In this document: positions 38,077 through 47,285 of the stretch, in pieces
Numbering within the stretch: position 1 is the first letter of the stretch
How the letters are laid out: each line of letters begins with the position of its first letter
Assembly: GCF_018402175.1 (NCBI RefSeq)
Contig: NZ_JAGYJK010000016.1
Coordinates: 118,323 to 182,322, forward strand
Direction: 5' to 3'
From: Yoonia sp.
GTDB lineage: Bacteria > Pseudomonadota > Alphaproteobacteria > Rhodobacterales > Rhodobacteraceae
DNA length: 64,000 nucleotides
The notes under the pieces: model-generated
The model's input: the letters and a program-made list of their open reading frames with translations, nothing else
Database searches by the model: none
What the model was told of the DNA's origin: nothing
Position numbers and translations under genes: made by a program

Positions 38077-38445
38077 TCAGACCAGCCCGCGCTGCACCAG
38101 CATAACGATCACCAGGACCGCAGTGATCAGCAGCCCAAAGGCAATAGAGGCCGCAACGCCCAGCGCCGCGCTCCACCGCCGTTGCTTGATATCGATGCGG
38201 TCCAGATACGCCAGCGCGTTGCGATGCGCGGCGTCTAACCGAGGCATATCGATCATCCGGTGCAGCTTGGGATTGTCGGCCAGCGATTCGGCCTGCGCCA
38301 GATAAATCAGGTCGCGGCGCAGGGCGCGCGGCAAGAAACGGCGGGCCTTGTGGACCTGTGCTTGAAACGTACGGGCGCGCAGTCCGAGCTTTTTTGTCAA
38401 AAGCGCGCTGATGTCTTCTACCTGCTTGTGTATGTCGGATGCCAT
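38077..38445 (-). CDS. Small tail-anchored membrane protein of unknown function
   Basis: Protein of 122 residues. The N-terminal 90 residues are charged and helical (VEDISALLTKKLGLRARTFQ, RARRFLPRALRRDLIYLAQA-like region), and the C-terminus has one long hydrophobic segment (ALGVAASIAFGLLITAVLVI) ending in MLVQRGLV, so it should be anchored in the inner membrane by its tail. I do not recognise a named family, though such proteins are common beside esterase genes in Rhodobacteraceae. The start at 38445 is the first methionine of the coherent domain; no strong ribosome site is visible. It is divergent from the hydrolase gene at 38524. Confidence 0.7.
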   Translation of the reverse strand: MASDIHKQVEDISALLTKKLGLRARTFQAQVHKARRFLPRALRRDLIYLAQAESLADNPKLHRMIDMPRLDAAHRNALAYLDRIDIKQRRWSAALGVAASIAFGLLITAVLVIVMLVQRGLV

Positions 38446-38523
38446 GAACGCCGCGGTAAATCGTTCGCGTGGCAGCCTCAATCCCTCTGGCCAGCGCAGG
38501 TTAGGAAGGTTAGCAACAGATGC

Positions 38524-39261
38524 ATGTTGAACACGGTCCTGCATGACGGCCCTGGTGCCGTCCCCCTTTTGATTGCCCACGGGCTGTTCGGGTCTGCCCG
38601 CAACTGGGGGGTCGTCGCGAAAAAGCTGTCTGAAACGCGGCCTGTCATCACGGTCGACATGCGCAACCATGCGGACAGTCCATGGTTTGACAGCCATTCC
38701 TATCCAGACATGGCCGCAGATCTGGCGCAGGTGATGGACCGGCCGATGGATGTGTTGGGCCATTCGATGGGGGGCAAGGCCGCGATGGTGCTCGCGGTGC
38801 AGCGCCCCGATCTGGTGCGCAAGCTGATCGTGGCCGACATCGCACCTGTCACCTATACCCATGACCAGCACGGGCCGATTGCCGCGATGCGGCGCGTGCG
38901 ATTAAGCGCGGTGACCAACAGGGCCGAGGCCAAGGCACAACTGGGCGATCTGGAGCCAGGAGTTGCGGATTTCCTGCTGCAAAGTCTGGATATGAAAGAC
39001 AAATGCTGGCGGCTAAACCTTGATGTGCTGCAGGCCGAGATGGACAGGATCATCGGCTTTCCACAGCTGGACGGGCAGTTCGACGGGCCGGCCCTGTTTT
39101 TGTCGGGAGCCAAGTCCGATTACGTCACCACCGCCTACCGCGCGCCGATCAAGGCACTTTTTCCCAACGCGGTCTTTGCCAAGATCCCCGATGCAGGGCA
39201 CTGGCTGCATGCCGAACAACCGCGTGCCTTTATCGGGTCGGTCGCGGCGTTTCTGGGCTAG
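38524..39261 (+). CDS. Alpha/beta hydrolase (YbfF-like esterase)
   Basis: Cytosolic serine hydrolase of 245 residues. The nucleophile elbow is DVLGHSMGGKAAMVLA (Ser of GHSMGG); the oxyanion region LLIAHGLFGSARNWG and the catalytic-His segment IPDAGHWLHAEQPRAF are in place. LIVADIAPVTY after the nucleophile strand is typical of the YbfF group, which hydrolyses short-chain acyl or malonyl thioesters in vitro. The start at 38524 (MLNTVLHDGPGAVPLL) is chosen because upstream codons overlap the divergent gene; no strong ribosome site is seen. The physiological substrate is unknown. Confidence 0.87.
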   Translation: MLNTVLHDGPGAVPLLIAHGLFGSARNWGVVAKKLSETRPVITVDMRNHADSPWFDSHSYPDMAADLAQVMDRPMDVLGHSMGGKAAMVLAVQRPDLVRKLIVADIAPVTYTHDQHGPIAAMRRVRLSAVTNRAEAKAQLGDLEPGVADFLLQSLDMKDKCWRLNLDVLQAEMDRIIGFPQLDGQFDGPALFLSGAKSDYVTTAYRAPIKALFPNAVFAKIPDAGHWLHAEQPRAFIGSVAAFLG

Positions 39262-39320
39262 AGCAAATCTTGCGCCCTGTCTGCCGGTCCACTAGGATCG
39301 CAGTATCAACAACGAAAGTA

Positions 39321-39440
39321 ATGCCGATGATCCGTCTGCTTGCCCTTGTCGTCATCCTTGGCCTGTCTGCCTGCAACACCGTCCAAGGCGTGGGGCGCGA
39401 TATCACAAGCGCGGCGCAAACGGTCGAGAACGCTTTCTGA
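39321..39440 (+). CDS. Entericidin-like small lipoprotein
   Basis: Peptide of 39 residues: an N-terminal hydrophobic signal (MIRLLALVVILGLSAC with lipobox LSAC) followed by NTVQGVGRDITSAAQTVENA and F. The pattern of short lipoprotein with CNTVxGxGxDI is that of the entericidin A/B family, small envelope lipoproteins linked to stress or lysis. ATGs at 39321 and 39327 are both possible. It is convergent with a possible 27-codon membrane peptide and stands alone. Confidence 0.75.
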   Translation: MPMIRLLALVVILGLSACNTVQGVGRDITSAAQTVENAF

Positions 39441-39441
39441 T

Positions 39442-39525
39442 CTACCAGAGCTGGGCCGAGGTCCAGATCACGGCCAGACAGGCGCCGCCAAGAAACATGG
39501 CAAAGCCGTGGGGCAGGTAATGCAT
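39442..39525 (-). CDS. Possible 27-residue membrane peptide
   Basis: An open frame reading MHYLPHGFAMFLGGACLAVI then WTSAQLW, one hydrophobic helix, preceded by GGAGG with five-base spacing. Its stop lies two bases beyond the end of the convergent entericidin-like gene. Small size makes this uncertain, although the ribosome site and hydrophobicity are both good. Confidence 0.35.
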   Translation of the reverse strand: MHYLPHGFAMFLGGACLAVIWTSAQLW

Positions 39526-39586
39526 CGGCACCTCCATCAGGTTGATGCATCCTTAACGCGCGAAGATGACATTTTGATCGCGGCGA

Positions 39587-39775
39587 TCAGCGCATATTTT
39601 GCGTGATAGCGCGGGCGACGTACCAACTGGCGGGAATCCCCAGTATCGCCCCCGCCGCCGCCGCGATGATGATCGGCCCCAGCGTGTCATATCCGGTCGC
39701 CAGCGCCGCGATCACAAAACTGCCCGCAACACTGGTCCCGATGATGCTGTAGAGCATGGATGCAAGACGAAACAT
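39587..39775 (-). CDS. Small two-helix membrane protein (often mis-annotated CTP synthetase)
   Basis: Protein of 62 residues: MFRLASMLYSIIGTSVAGSF, a second hydrophobic segment GPIIIAAAAGAILGIPASWY and a short basic tail VARAITQNMR. The sequence pattern matches a small membrane protein widespread in Rhodobacteraceae that databases frequently label CTP synthetase, for which there is no sequence basis here. AGAGGGGTC lies a few bases before the ATG at 39775. Function unknown. It marks the end of conserved sequence before a compositionally different stretch beginning near 39.8 kb. Confidence 0.75.
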   Translation of the reverse strand: MFRLASMLYSIIGTSVAGSFVIAALATGYDTLGPIIIAAAAGAILGIPASWYVARAITQNMR

Positions 39776-40050
39776 GAATGACCCCTCTGGTATGCACTGT
39801 CGCGCAAGGCGTAGCGGAGGCGGCAGGGGCGTGCCTTGATGTGGGTCAAGTGGGGGGTGGGTGTGCCCTTTGGCGGAACGAGGACGCAACGGCAGCGTGC
39901 GGTGCGCAGCAAGTGCGTATCCACTAACGAATCGGTCAGAACCCTCAATGAAGATTGCCTTGGAAATCAACCTAAGATTTATATGGCGCGAGCAGTACAA
40001 CCTGTGCTTAACTCATCCTTAATGGATTTTATGGTAGTAAGTTACAGTTG
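39776..40050. other. 275-bp gap without a supported gene
   Basis: The GC-rich left part (promoter side of the minus-strand gene) changes near 39.95 kb to AT-richer sequence leading into the two-gene cassette. Short open frames here lack ribosome sites and family resemblance. Confidence 0.5.
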
Positions 40051-40299
40051 ATGCCGTCATCAGAAATGATCGCCGAAGTTCGGCGGCTTCTCGCAGACTA
40101 TGGACTATCAAAGTGGGAACTTGTTGCTCTCTTAATACTTTTAGCCGTATTGTGGAGGCTTCCGACAATACTGACACATCGTCGTGAGATGGCCAAAATT
40201 AAGGCGGATTTTGCTGTTAAAAGCGCTAGCCTACAGGCGAAGATAGAAGATACGCGCACCAAACGTGCGTTGAAGGCTTCAAAAGGTAGGGCAAAATGA
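40051..40299 (+). CDS. Small membrane protein of unknown function, cassette gene 1
   Basis: Protein of 82 residues. A helical N-terminus (MPSSEMIAEVRRLLADYGLS) leads to one membrane helix (ELVALLILLAVLWRLPTIL), then a highly charged, probably coiled-coil tail (REMAKIKADFAVKSASLQAK ending KASKGRAK). No family recognised. It overlaps the next gene by ATGA, so the two are translated together. Base composition is AT-richer and codon use less biased than in flanking lepA, suggesting acquisition. Confidence 0.6.
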   Translation: MPSSEMIAEVRRLLADYGLSKWELVALLILLAVLWRLPTILTHRREMAKIKADFAVKSASLQAKIEDTRTKRALKASKGRAK

Positions 40300-40820
40300 T
40301 GTATGATGTGATGAGTTGGGCCGCTGCACTCGCGATCACTGCTACTGTAGTGGTCGCCTTGCTAGTATATTTGAAGGCCAGAACACTATCAAACCAGATT
40401 ATGGCTGTATCTTCGAAGCAATTTCATGATGCTGCTGCTAGTCTGCTACAAACTGCTGATGAGCTCCCAGATAGTGTGTTGGAGATCATCGCACAGATGG
40501 ATCGTCTAGCAAAATCGAAGCACGTCAGCAGCGCCTTACTGGTAGCGCTCCGTGGTGATCAGCCGTTGAATGGGGCTTCGATCGATTCGGGTGTTGCTGA
40601 TAAAGCGTCGGACATCGCGGCGATGCGGCAAGAACTTCAAGACCTTCTCTCGGCCGCAGTTACAGGCTGGCTGCAGTATATCTCTCATCAGAATGTAGTG
40701 ATGAACGTTCGGATATCTTTTGCAGTCATGAGACTAAAGTCTGAGGGGATGAACTCAGCACGAGCTGAGCACACTGTTGGATTCAGTTTTCTCCAGAAAA
40801 TGACGAGTAGTCCCTGCTAA
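40296..40820 (+). CDS. Membrane-anchored protein of unknown function, cassette gene 2
   Basis: Protein of 174 residues with one N-terminal membrane helix (WAAALAITATVVVALLVYLK) and a helical remainder (DAAASLLQTADELPDSVLEI, MRQELQDLLSAAVTGWLQYI). The domain after the helix is likely cytosolic or periplasmic; orientation cannot be fixed. No motif or family is recognised. Start ATG overlaps the stop of the upstream gene. It is followed 45 bases later by the convergent end of lepA. The pair looks like an inserted two-gene unit; toxin, phage-exclusion and envelope roles are all possible without evidence for any. Confidence 0.6.
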   Translation: MMYDVMSWAAALAITATVVVALLVYLKARTLSNQIMAVSSKQFHDAAASLLQTADELPDSVLEIIAQMDRLAKSKHVSSALLVALRGDQPLNGASIDSGVADKASDIAAMRQELQDLLSAAVTGWLQYISHQNVVMNVRISFAVMRLKSEGMNSARAEHTVGFSFLQKMTSSPC

Positions 40821-40865
40821 CTGGCTCGACCAGAAGATGGATGGTTTTGTCGCTCACAAGCCGAA

Positions 40866-42665
40866 TCAACTATCCATTTTCAGCGCCGAGATAAACGCCT
40901 CCTGCGGGATGTCTACTTTCCCGAACTGCCGCATCTTCTTTTTGCCGGCCTTCTGCTTGTCCAGCAGCTTGCGCTTGCGCGTCGCGTCGCCGCCATAGCA
41001 TTTCGCGGTCACGTCCTTGCGCAGCGCCGACAGCGTTTCGCGGGCGATGACCTTGCCGCCGATGGCCGCCTGGATCGGGATCTTGAACATGTGGCGGGGG
41101 ATCAGGTCCTTGAGCTTTTCCACCATCGCGCGGCCGCGTGTTTCAGCGCGGTCGCGGTGCACCATCATCGACAGCGCGTCGACGGGTTCGTCGTTGACCA
41201 GCACGCTCATCTTGACCAGATAATCCTCTTGGTACCCCGTCAGGACATAATCAAAAGACGCATAGCCCTTGGTCACGGATTTCAGGCGGTCGTAGAAGTC
41301 GAACACCACCTCGTTCAGCGGCAGATCGTACACCACCATCGCGCGGCTGCCCGCATAGGTCAGGTCCAGCTGCACGCCGCGGCGGTCCTGACAGAGTTTC
41401 AGCACATCGCCCAGATATTCGTCAGGGACAAGGATCGTCGCCTTGATGCGCGGTTCTTCCAGATGGTCGATCAGCGTCAGGTCGGGCATATCGGCGGGGT
41501 TGTGCAATTCGCGCATCTCGCCGTCGCGCATATGCAGATGATAGACCACCGAAGGGGCGGTGGTGATCAGGTCGATGTCATATTCACGCTCGATCCGGTC
41601 GCGGATGACCTCCAGATGCAGCAGGCCCAAAAACCCGCAGCGAAAGCCAAAGCCGAGCGCGGCGGAGGTTTCCATCTCAAAGCTGAAGCTTGCGTCATTC
41701 AGCGCCAGTTTCTCGATCGCGTCACGCAGGTCTTCGAATAGCGACGAATCGACGGGGAACAGGCCACAGAACACCACCGGCTGCGCGGGTTTGAAGCCGG
41801 GCAAAGCTATATCGCAACCCTTTTTCTCGGATGTGATCGTGTCACCGACGCGGGTGTCGCGGACCTGTTTGATAGACGCCGTGATGAACCCGATTTCACC
41901 GGGGCCAAGGATGTCGACATCCTGCATCTTGGGCCGGAACACCCCGATCTTGTCGATCTGGTGGACGGTGCCGTTGGACATGAACCGCACGCGGTCGTTT
42001 TTCTTCATCGTCCCGTCGATGATCCGCACCAGCACGATGACGCCAAGGTAACTGTCGTACCAGCTGTCCACCAGCATCGCCTTTAATGGGGCGTCGCGAT
42101 CGCCCTGCGGGGCGGGCAGCAGGTTGACGATGGCTTCCAGCGTTTCGTGGATGCCGATACCTGTTTTCGCCGACACGCGGATCGCACCGGATGCGTCAAG
42201 CCCGATCACATCCTCGATCTGGGCTGCGACCTGATCGCATTCGGATGCCGGCAGGTCGATCTTGTTCAGCACCGGCACGATTTCATGGCCCGCATCCAGC
42301 GCGTGATAGACATTGGCCAGCGTCTGCGCCTCGACCCCTTGGGTGCTGTCCACGACCAACAGCGATCCTTCGACGGCGCGCATGGACCGCGACACTTCAT
42401 AGGCGAAATCGACGTGGCCGGGAGTGTCGATCAGGTTCAGAACATAGGCGCGGCCATTGTCGGCGGTGTAATCGATCCGCACGGTGTTGGCCTTGATCGT
42501 GATGCCGCGTTCGCGCTCGATATCCATGCTGTCAAGCATCTGTTCCTTCATATCGCGCGCGGCCACAGTATTGGTCGACTGGATCAACCGGTCGGCCAAG
42601 GTGGATTTACCGTGGTCAATATGCGCCACGATCGAGAAATTGCGGATATGCGAAAGGTCTGTCAT
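40866..42665 (-). CDS. lepA: Elongation factor 4 (LepA)
   Basis: Ribosomal GTPase that remodels stalled ribosomes. It has 599 residues, the standard length. GTPase motifs: [15 protein letters not shown] (G1), RGIT (G2), [14 protein letters not shown] (G3) and NKIDLP (G4). The LepA-specific C-terminal domain is seen in [20 protein letters not shown] and [19 protein letters not shown]. The start [20 protein letters not shown] at 42665 is chosen; upstream open codons run into a palindromic repeat and are not part of the protein. Confidence 0.98.
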   Translation of the reverse strand: MTDLSHIRNFSIVAHIDHGKSTLADRLIQSTNTVAARDMKEQMLDSMDIERERGITIKANTVRIDYTADNGRAYVLNLIDTPGHVDFAYEVSRSMRAVEGSLLVVDSTQGVEAQTLANVYHALDAGHEIVPVLNKIDLPASECDQVAAQIEDVIGLDASGAIRVSAKTGIGIHETLEAIVNLLPAPQGDRDAPLKAMLVDSWYDSYLGVIVLVRIIDGTMKKNDRVRFMSNGTVHQIDKIGVFRPKMQDVDILGPGEIGFITASIKQVRDTRVGDTITSEKKGCDIALPGFKPAQPVVFCGLFPVDSSLFEDLRDAIEKLALNDASFSFEMETSAALGFGFRCGFLGLLHLEVIRDRIEREYDIDLITTAPSVVYHLHMRDGEMRELHNPADMPDLTLIDHLEEPRIKATILVPDEYLGDVLKLCQDRRGVQLDLTYAGSRAMVVYDLPLNEVVFDFYDRLKSVTKGYASFDYVLTGYQEDYLVKMSVLVNDEPVDALSMMVHRDRAETRGRAMVEKLKDLIPRHMFKIPIQAAIGGKVIARETLSALRKDVTAKCYGGDATRKRKLLDKQKAGKKKMRQFGKVDIPQEAFISALKMDS

Positions 42666-42710
42666 GGCTGGGATATGATGCGGATTCCGGTTCCCGTCAA
42701 TCGCGATGTT

Positions 42711-42783
42711 GCCCCGTCTCGGACGTGATCCGGGACCTCTTACCGTCATTCTCCGAGGTCCCGGATCAAGACCGGGACGGGGC
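42711..42783. repeat. Nested palindromic element (REP/BIME-like)
   Basis: Outer arms GCCCCGTC (42711-42718) and GACGGGGC (42776-42783) enclose inner perfect 13-bp arms GATCCGGGACCTC (42727-42739) and GAGGTCCCGGATC (42755-42767). It lies in the lepA leader between divergent genes. CCGGGATCAAG-type palindromes are common dispersed repeats in alphaproteobacteria. Confidence 0.75.
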
Positions 42784-42939
42784 TGTGCCAAAAGGCCGCG
42801 GTCGGTTTGTCCGCCGTCGCGCGCTGACTGTCTTAAAGGCCGCTTCGCCTTCGTGAATTGCATTGCCGCGCCTGACCCTGCATATTGCGCCCGAACTTGC
42901 AGGGCGACCCTGCAACACGCCAAAAAGACAGAGGGCAGG

Positions 42940-43257
42940 ATGCGGATTTTTCTGGTGATGGGGGCGGTTGCGACACTGGCCGCTTGCGGCGGCGGGCGTG
43001 TGTCCGGCGATATCAGCGCCGCCTGTATGAACGCGGGCCGTGTGGCGGCATCGCCGCAGCTGTGTTCCTGTGTCCAGCAGGTCGCCAACCAGTCACTGTC
43101 GGACCGCGATCAGGCGCGCGCGGCTGCGTTCTTTGCCGATCCGCAGCGCGCGCAGGACACCCGCCAGTCCGACAACCGCAGTGACGAGGCGTTCTGGCTG
43201 CGCTACCGCGCCTTTGCCGATCTTGCGACACAAGTCTGCCGTCCTGTCGCGGTCTAG
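42940..43257 (+). CDS. Small predicted lipoprotein, unknown function
   Basis: Protein of 105 residues with a lipoprotein-type signal ([19 protein letters not shown]; lipobox LAAC). The mature part has four more cysteines in a [20 protein letters not shown] pattern plus one near the end ([10 protein letters not shown]), suggesting disulfides in the periplasm. It resembles short Rhodobacteraceae proteins sometimes labelled arginine transporter, a name not supported by sequence. CAGAGGGCAGG precedes the ATG. It stands alone before meaB. Confidence 0.75.
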   Translation: MRIFLVMGAVATLAACGGGRVSGDISAACMNAGRVAASPQLCSCVQQVANQSLSDRDQARAAAFFADPQRAQDTRQSDNRSDEAFWLRYRAFADLATQVCRPVAV

Positions 43258-43302
43258 GCCCAACACACTGGACAGCGCCGCCCTGCCCGATATGAAGGCA
43301 GC

Positions 43303-44292
43303 ATGACCCGCCACCCTGCCCCCGATGATCTGGCCCAGCGCATCCGTGCGGGCGACAGGCGCGCGCTGGCCAAGGGGATCACTTTGGTCGAAAGCGGGCG
43401 CGCTGATGACCGCGCTGCCGCCATTGCCCTGTTATCAGCCCTTGGCACCGACCGGCAGGCGCTGCGCATCGGGCTGTCCGGCACGCCGGGTGTCGGCAAA
43501 TCGACCTTTATCGAAAGCTTTGGCCTGATGCTGACCGGTCAGGGCAAACGTGTCGCGGTGCTGGCGGTCGACCCTTCCTCGGCCCGGTCAGGCGGGTCGA
43601 TCCTGGGCGACAAGACCCGCATGGATGATCTGGCGCGCGACCCGCTGGCGTTCATCCGCCCCTCCCCCAGCCAAACCCAGCTTGGCGGCGTCGCCCGCCG
43701 CACCCGCGAAGCAGTGGCCCTGTGCGAGGCAGCAGGGTTCGACATCGTGCTGATCGAAACCGTGGGCGTTGGCCAGTCCGAAACCATGGTGGCGCAGATG
43801 GCCGATCTGTTTATCCTGCTGCTTGCCCCTGCGGGCGGCGATGAATTGCAGGGCGTCAAGCGCGGCATCATGGAAATGGCCGATCTGATTCTGGTGAACA
43901 AGGCGGATGGCGATCTGAAAAGCCAGGCAATGCGCACCTGCGCCGATTATGCCGGTGCCTTGCGCCTGCTGCGCAAGCGCCCGCAAGACCCCGAAGGCTT
44001 CCCCAAGGCGATGACCGTGTCGGCGCTGGAACAGCACGGGCTTGCCGCCGCATGGGACGACATGCAGCATCTGGCAGATTGGCGCCGCGCGCAGGGGCTC
44101 TGGGACCGGTTGCGCAAGGATCAGGCCGGTTTCTGGTTCACCGAGGATGTCCGGCAGGGTCTGTTGCAATTACAACTGGACGATCCCGCGACCCGCGCAC
44201 GGATCAAGGCCGCGCAAGATGCGGTGGCCGCTGGCACCCTGTCACCGACCGCCGCCGCAGCCCAGGTGCTGGACCCGCTGCGCAAAGGCTGA
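43303..44292 (+). CDS. meaB: Methylmalonyl-CoA mutase-associated GTPase MeaB
   Basis: G3E-family GTPase that loads and protects the adenosylcobalamin of methylmalonyl-CoA mutase. It has 329 residues. Motifs: IGLSGTPGVGKSTFIESFG (Walker A), VLAVDPSSARSGGSILGDKT, ETVGVGQSETMVAQMADLF (Walker B and base) and LVNKADGDLKS (NKxD). A short C-terminal helical dimerisation region follows. The older name ArgK reflects an early misassignment. With prpE in the window it points to propionate assimilation through methylmalonyl-CoA. Confidence 0.95.
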   Translation: MTRHPAPDDLAQRIRAGDRRALAKGITLVESGRADDRAAAIALLSALGTDRQALRIGLSGTPGVGKSTFIESFGLMLTGQGKRVAVLAVDPSSARSGGSILGDKTRMDDLARDPLAFIRPSPSQTQLGGVARRTREAVALCEAAGFDIVLIETVGVGQSETMVAQMADLFILLLAPAGGDELQGVKRGIMEMADLILVNKADGDLKSQAMRTCADYAGALRLLRKRPQDPEGFPKAMTVSALEQHGLAAAWDDMQHLADWRRAQGLWDRLRKDQAGFWFTEDVRQGLLQLQLDDPATRARIKAAQDAVAAGTLSPTAAAAQVLDPLRKG

Positions 44293-44368
44293 ATTGATGC
44301 AGGCGCGATGGCAAAGCGGGTTGACGCTGTCCGGGAATCCGCCTATTTCGCGCTGATCTTATGCCGAC

Positions 44369-44400
44369 CCTGCATTGCGGGGTTCCAACCCGTATGCAGG
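44369..44400 (+). promoter_or_regulatory. Hairpin in the rpmB leader
   Basis: CCTGCAT at 44369-44375 pairs with ATGCAGG at 44394-44400, with an inner CGGG/CCCG stem. It lies 50 bases before the rpmB start; it could be a leader structure or another dispersed palindrome. Confidence 0.45.
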
Positions 44401-44449
44401 ATGTCCCGCCATTTGGCTGGCGATATCCCTCAGAACAAGGAAAACGCCC

Positions 44450-44737
44450 ATGTCGCGCCGTTGCGAATTGACTGGAAAAGGCCCGATGTCTGGCAACAAC
44501 GTCAGCCACGCCAAGAACCACACCCGCCGCCGGTTCCTGCCGAACCTGCAGGACGTGACCTTGCAGTCCGACGTGCTGGGCCGGTCGTTCAAGCTGAAAA
44601 TCTCGAACGCAGCCCTGCGCACCGTCGATCACCGCGGTGGTCTGGATGCCTTCATGGCCAAAGCGAAAGAGGCGGAATTGTCGCCCGACGCGCTGAAAAT
44701 CAAAAAAGAAATCGCCAAAGCGACTGCAGCGGCATAA
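44450..44737 (+). CDS. rpmB: Ribosomal protein bL28
   Basis: Large-subunit ribosomal protein of 95 residues. The family signature is [20 protein letters not shown] with [11 protein letters not shown] and [20 protein letters not shown]. The C-terminal extension [11 protein letters not shown] is typical of alphaproteobacterial members. AAGGAAAACGCCC precedes the ATG. A clear Rho-independent terminator follows 26 bases after the stop, so it is a single-gene unit. Confidence 0.97.
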   Translation: MSRRCELTGKGPMSGNNVSHAKNHTRRRFLPNLQDVTLQSDVLGRSFKLKISNAALRTVDHRGGLDAFMAKAKEAELSPDALKIKKEIAKATAAA

Positions 44738-44763
44738 GCCGGCAGCCCAAGGCGGATGCTTTG

Positions 44764-44792
44764 AACGCGGTCGTGCAAACGGCCGCGTTTTT
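44764..44792 (+). terminator. Rho-independent terminator after rpmB
   Basis: AACGCGGTC at 44764-44772 pairs with GGCCGCGTT at 44781-44789 and is followed by TTTTT-type sequence to 44792. Confidence 0.85.
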
Positions 44793-44843
44793 CGTTGTGC
44801 AGCCGCGCTTGACCGCGCCTGTCCCCCGCGTCAGACCGTCCCC

Positions 44844-47249
44844 ATGACCGACCTGCCGATTGACATCATCCTGCCCGACTTGGTCGCAGCCCTTGGCCGC
44901 CATGGCCGTGCCGTTCTCCAAGCGCCGCCCGGTGCGGGCAAGACCACGCGCGTGCCGCTGGCCATGCTGAAGGTCGGGCTGACCACGGGCAAGATCATTC
45001 TGCTGGAACCCCGCCGCCTTGCCGCGCGTGCTGCCGCCGAACGGCTGGCAGAATCGCTGGGCGAGGTGCCCGGCCAGACGGTGGGCTACCGGATGCGCGG
45101 CGAAAGCCAGCCCGGCAGCCGTATCGAGGTGGTGACCGAAGGCATCCTGACCCGTATGATCCAATCCGACCCCGCGCTGACCGGCATCGGCGCGGTGATC
45201 TTTGACGAATTCCACGAAAGGTCCCTGAACGCCGATCTGGGGCTGGCGCTGGCCTGGGAAGCCCGCAGCGTGCTGCGCCCCGACCTGATCTTGCTGGTGA
45301 TGTCGGCCACACTGGACGCCGCCCCCGTCGCTGCCATGCTGGATGATGCGCCGGTCATCACCTCGCGCGGGCAATCCTATCCCGTCACCACGCATTTTCT
45401 GGACACGGTATTGCCCAAAACCACCCGCCTGCCGCAAGCCGCCGCCGATCTGGTGGTCCGCGCAGTGCAGGAAACCACAGGCGGCCTGCTGGTTTTTTTG
45501 CCCGGCGAGGGCGAGATCAGGGCAACCATGGCCGCCTTGTCAGGCCGCCTGCCCCATGACTGCGTGATCCGTCCGCTCTACGGCGCGTTGCCGTTCAAGG
45601 ACCAGCGGTCAGCCCTTGCGCCTGTTGCGTCAGGGCGCAAAATCGTGCTGTCCACATCCATCGCCGAAACATCGCTGACGATCCCCGATATCCGCGTCGT
45701 CGTGGATGCAGGCCGCGCGCGGCGGGCACGGTTTGACCCCGGCTCCGGCATGTCGCGCCTTGTGACCGAACGGGTCAGCCGCGCCGAGGCCACCCAACGT
45801 GCCGGTCGCGCGGGCCGTGTCGCCCCCGGTGATGCCTACAAGCTCTGGACCAAAGGCGAGGATGGCGCCCTGCCCGCCTTCGCCCCCGCGGAAATCGAGG
45901 CCGCCGATCTGGCAGGCCTTGCGCTGGAACTGGCCCTTTGGGGCAGCGATGACCTGGCCTTCCTGACCCCGCCACCCCCCGCCGCCTTGGCCGAGGCGCG
46001 CGCGTTGCTGCAAAGCCTTGGCGCGCTGGATGGCAATCTGCGGATCACGGCGCATGGGCGCGCGCTGGCGGCGCTGCCGTTGCATCCACGGCTTGGACAT
46101 ATGCTGCAGGTGGCAGGCGCACAGGCCGCCCCCCTTGCCGCGCTGCTTGCCGCGCGCGATCCCCTGCGCGGCGCGCCTATCGATCTGGCGGGGCGGATAC
46201 AGGCGCTGGCGGGGCGTTACGACGGACCGGGACAGGTCAATCCAGCGGCGCTTGCCCAGATCAAGGCCGAAATCCCGCGCCTTGCCAGAGGCCTGCCAAA
46301 ATCCGCACCGATGACGCTCGCTGAACAGGCCGCACTCGCCTATCCCGACCGGATCGGGCTGCGGCGCAAAGGCGACGCGCCGCGCTATCTTTTGTCGGGC
46401 GGCAATGGCGCGGTCATCGACAGCGCTGATCCGTTGGCGGGGCAGCGGTTGATCGTGGCGACCGATCTGGACGGTGATAAACTCGAAGCGCGCGTGCGGC
46501 AGGCAACAGCGATCACGGATGGCGCATTGCGCGGGCTCTTTGCCGACCGCATCCGCTGGTACGACCTGTGCCACTGGTCACGACGCGACAGCAAGGTGCT
46601 GGCGCGCAGACAGGAAATGTTCGGCGCGCTGGTGCTGGATGACCGGGTCTGGTCGGATGCGCCCGATGACGCGGTGGCGCGTGCTATGCTCGACGGTGTG
46701 CGCCAGCTCGGGCTGCAATTCTCGCCCGCCGCACGGCGGTTTCAGGCGCGGGTTGCCTTGGTCGATGGTCTGCCCGCCATGGATGACGCAACGCTGATGG
46801 ACACGCTCAACGACTGGCTACTGCCGCATCTGGCGGGCGTGCGCAGTGCCGAAGACTGGAAACGGTTCGACCCGCTGCCTGCGCTGCGCGCCATGCTGGA
46901 CTGGGACCAGATGCAACGGCTCGATACCGCAGCCCCCGCCAGTTTCGAGACCCCCTTGGGGCGCAAGATCCCGATCGACTATGATGATGCAACGCCAGCG
47001 ATCACGCTGCGCCTGCAGGAAATGTTCGGCACAACACGGCACCCGATGGTGGGGCGCACACCGCTGCGGATCACGCTTTTGTCGCCGGGGCAGAAACCCG
47101 TACAGGTCACGCAGGATATCGTGGGCTTTTGGGCCACATCATACGCAGATGTGCGGCGCGACATGCGCGGCCGTTATCCGCGCCACCCCTGGCCCGAAGA
47201 CCCGACCGAGGCAGACCCGACCCTGCGCGCCAAACCGCGCGGCACCTGA
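44844..47249 (+). CDS. hrpB: ATP-dependent helicase HrpB (DEAH-box)
   Basis: Predicted RNA helicase of 801 residues. Motifs in order: APPGAGKTTRVPLAML (I), EPRRLAARAAAERL (Ia), VIFDEFHERSLNADLGLAL (II, DEFH), LVMSATLDAAPVA (III), VLSTSIAETSLTIPDIRVVV (V) and TQRAGRAGRVAPGDAYKLW (VI). The C-terminal HrpB-specific domain is present (HPWPEDPTEADPTLRAKPRG at the end). It follows the rpmB terminator and appears to be transcribed alone. The biological role of HrpB in bacteria is poorly defined; homologues cleave or unwind RNA. Confidence 0.95.
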   Translation: MTDLPIDIILPDLVAALGRHGRAVLQAPPGAGKTTRVPLAMLKVGLTTGKIILLEPRRLAARAAAERLAESLGEVPGQTVGYRMRGESQPGSRIEVVTEGILTRMIQSDPALTGIGAVIFDEFHERSLNADLGLALAWEARSVLRPDLILLVMSATLDAAPVAAMLDDAPVITSRGQSYPVTTHFLDTVLPKTTRLPQAAADLVVRAVQETTGGLLVFLPGEGEIRATMAALSGRLPHDCVIRPLYGALPFKDQRSALAPVASGRKIVLSTSIAETSLTIPDIRVVVDAGRARRARFDPGSGMSRLVTERVSRAEATQRAGRAGRVAPGDAYKLWTKGEDGALPAFAPAEIEAADLAGLALELALWGSDDLAFLTPPPPAALAEARALLQSLGALDGNLRITAHGRALAALPLHPRLGHMLQVAGAQAAPLAALLAARDPLRGAPIDLAGRIQALAGRYDGPGQVNPAALAQIKAEIPRLARGLPKSAPMTLAEQAALAYPDRIGLRRKGDAPRYLLSGGNGAVIDSADPLAGQRLIVATDLDGDKLEARVRQATAITDGALRGLFADRIRWYDLCHWSRRDSKVLARRQEMFGALVLDDRVWSDAPDDAVARAMLDGVRQLGLQFSPAARRFQARVALVDGLPAMDDATLMDTLNDWLLPHLAGVRSAEDWKRFDPLPALRAMLDWDQMQRLDTAAPASFETPLGRKIPIDYDDATPAITLRLQEMFGTTRHPMVGRTPLRITLLSPGQKPVQVTQDIVGFWATSYADVRRDMRGRYPRHPWPEDPTEADPTLRAKPRGT

Positions 47250-47285
47250 CCGGTCAAGGTTGCGCGATAGGCTGCACCACCTTTG

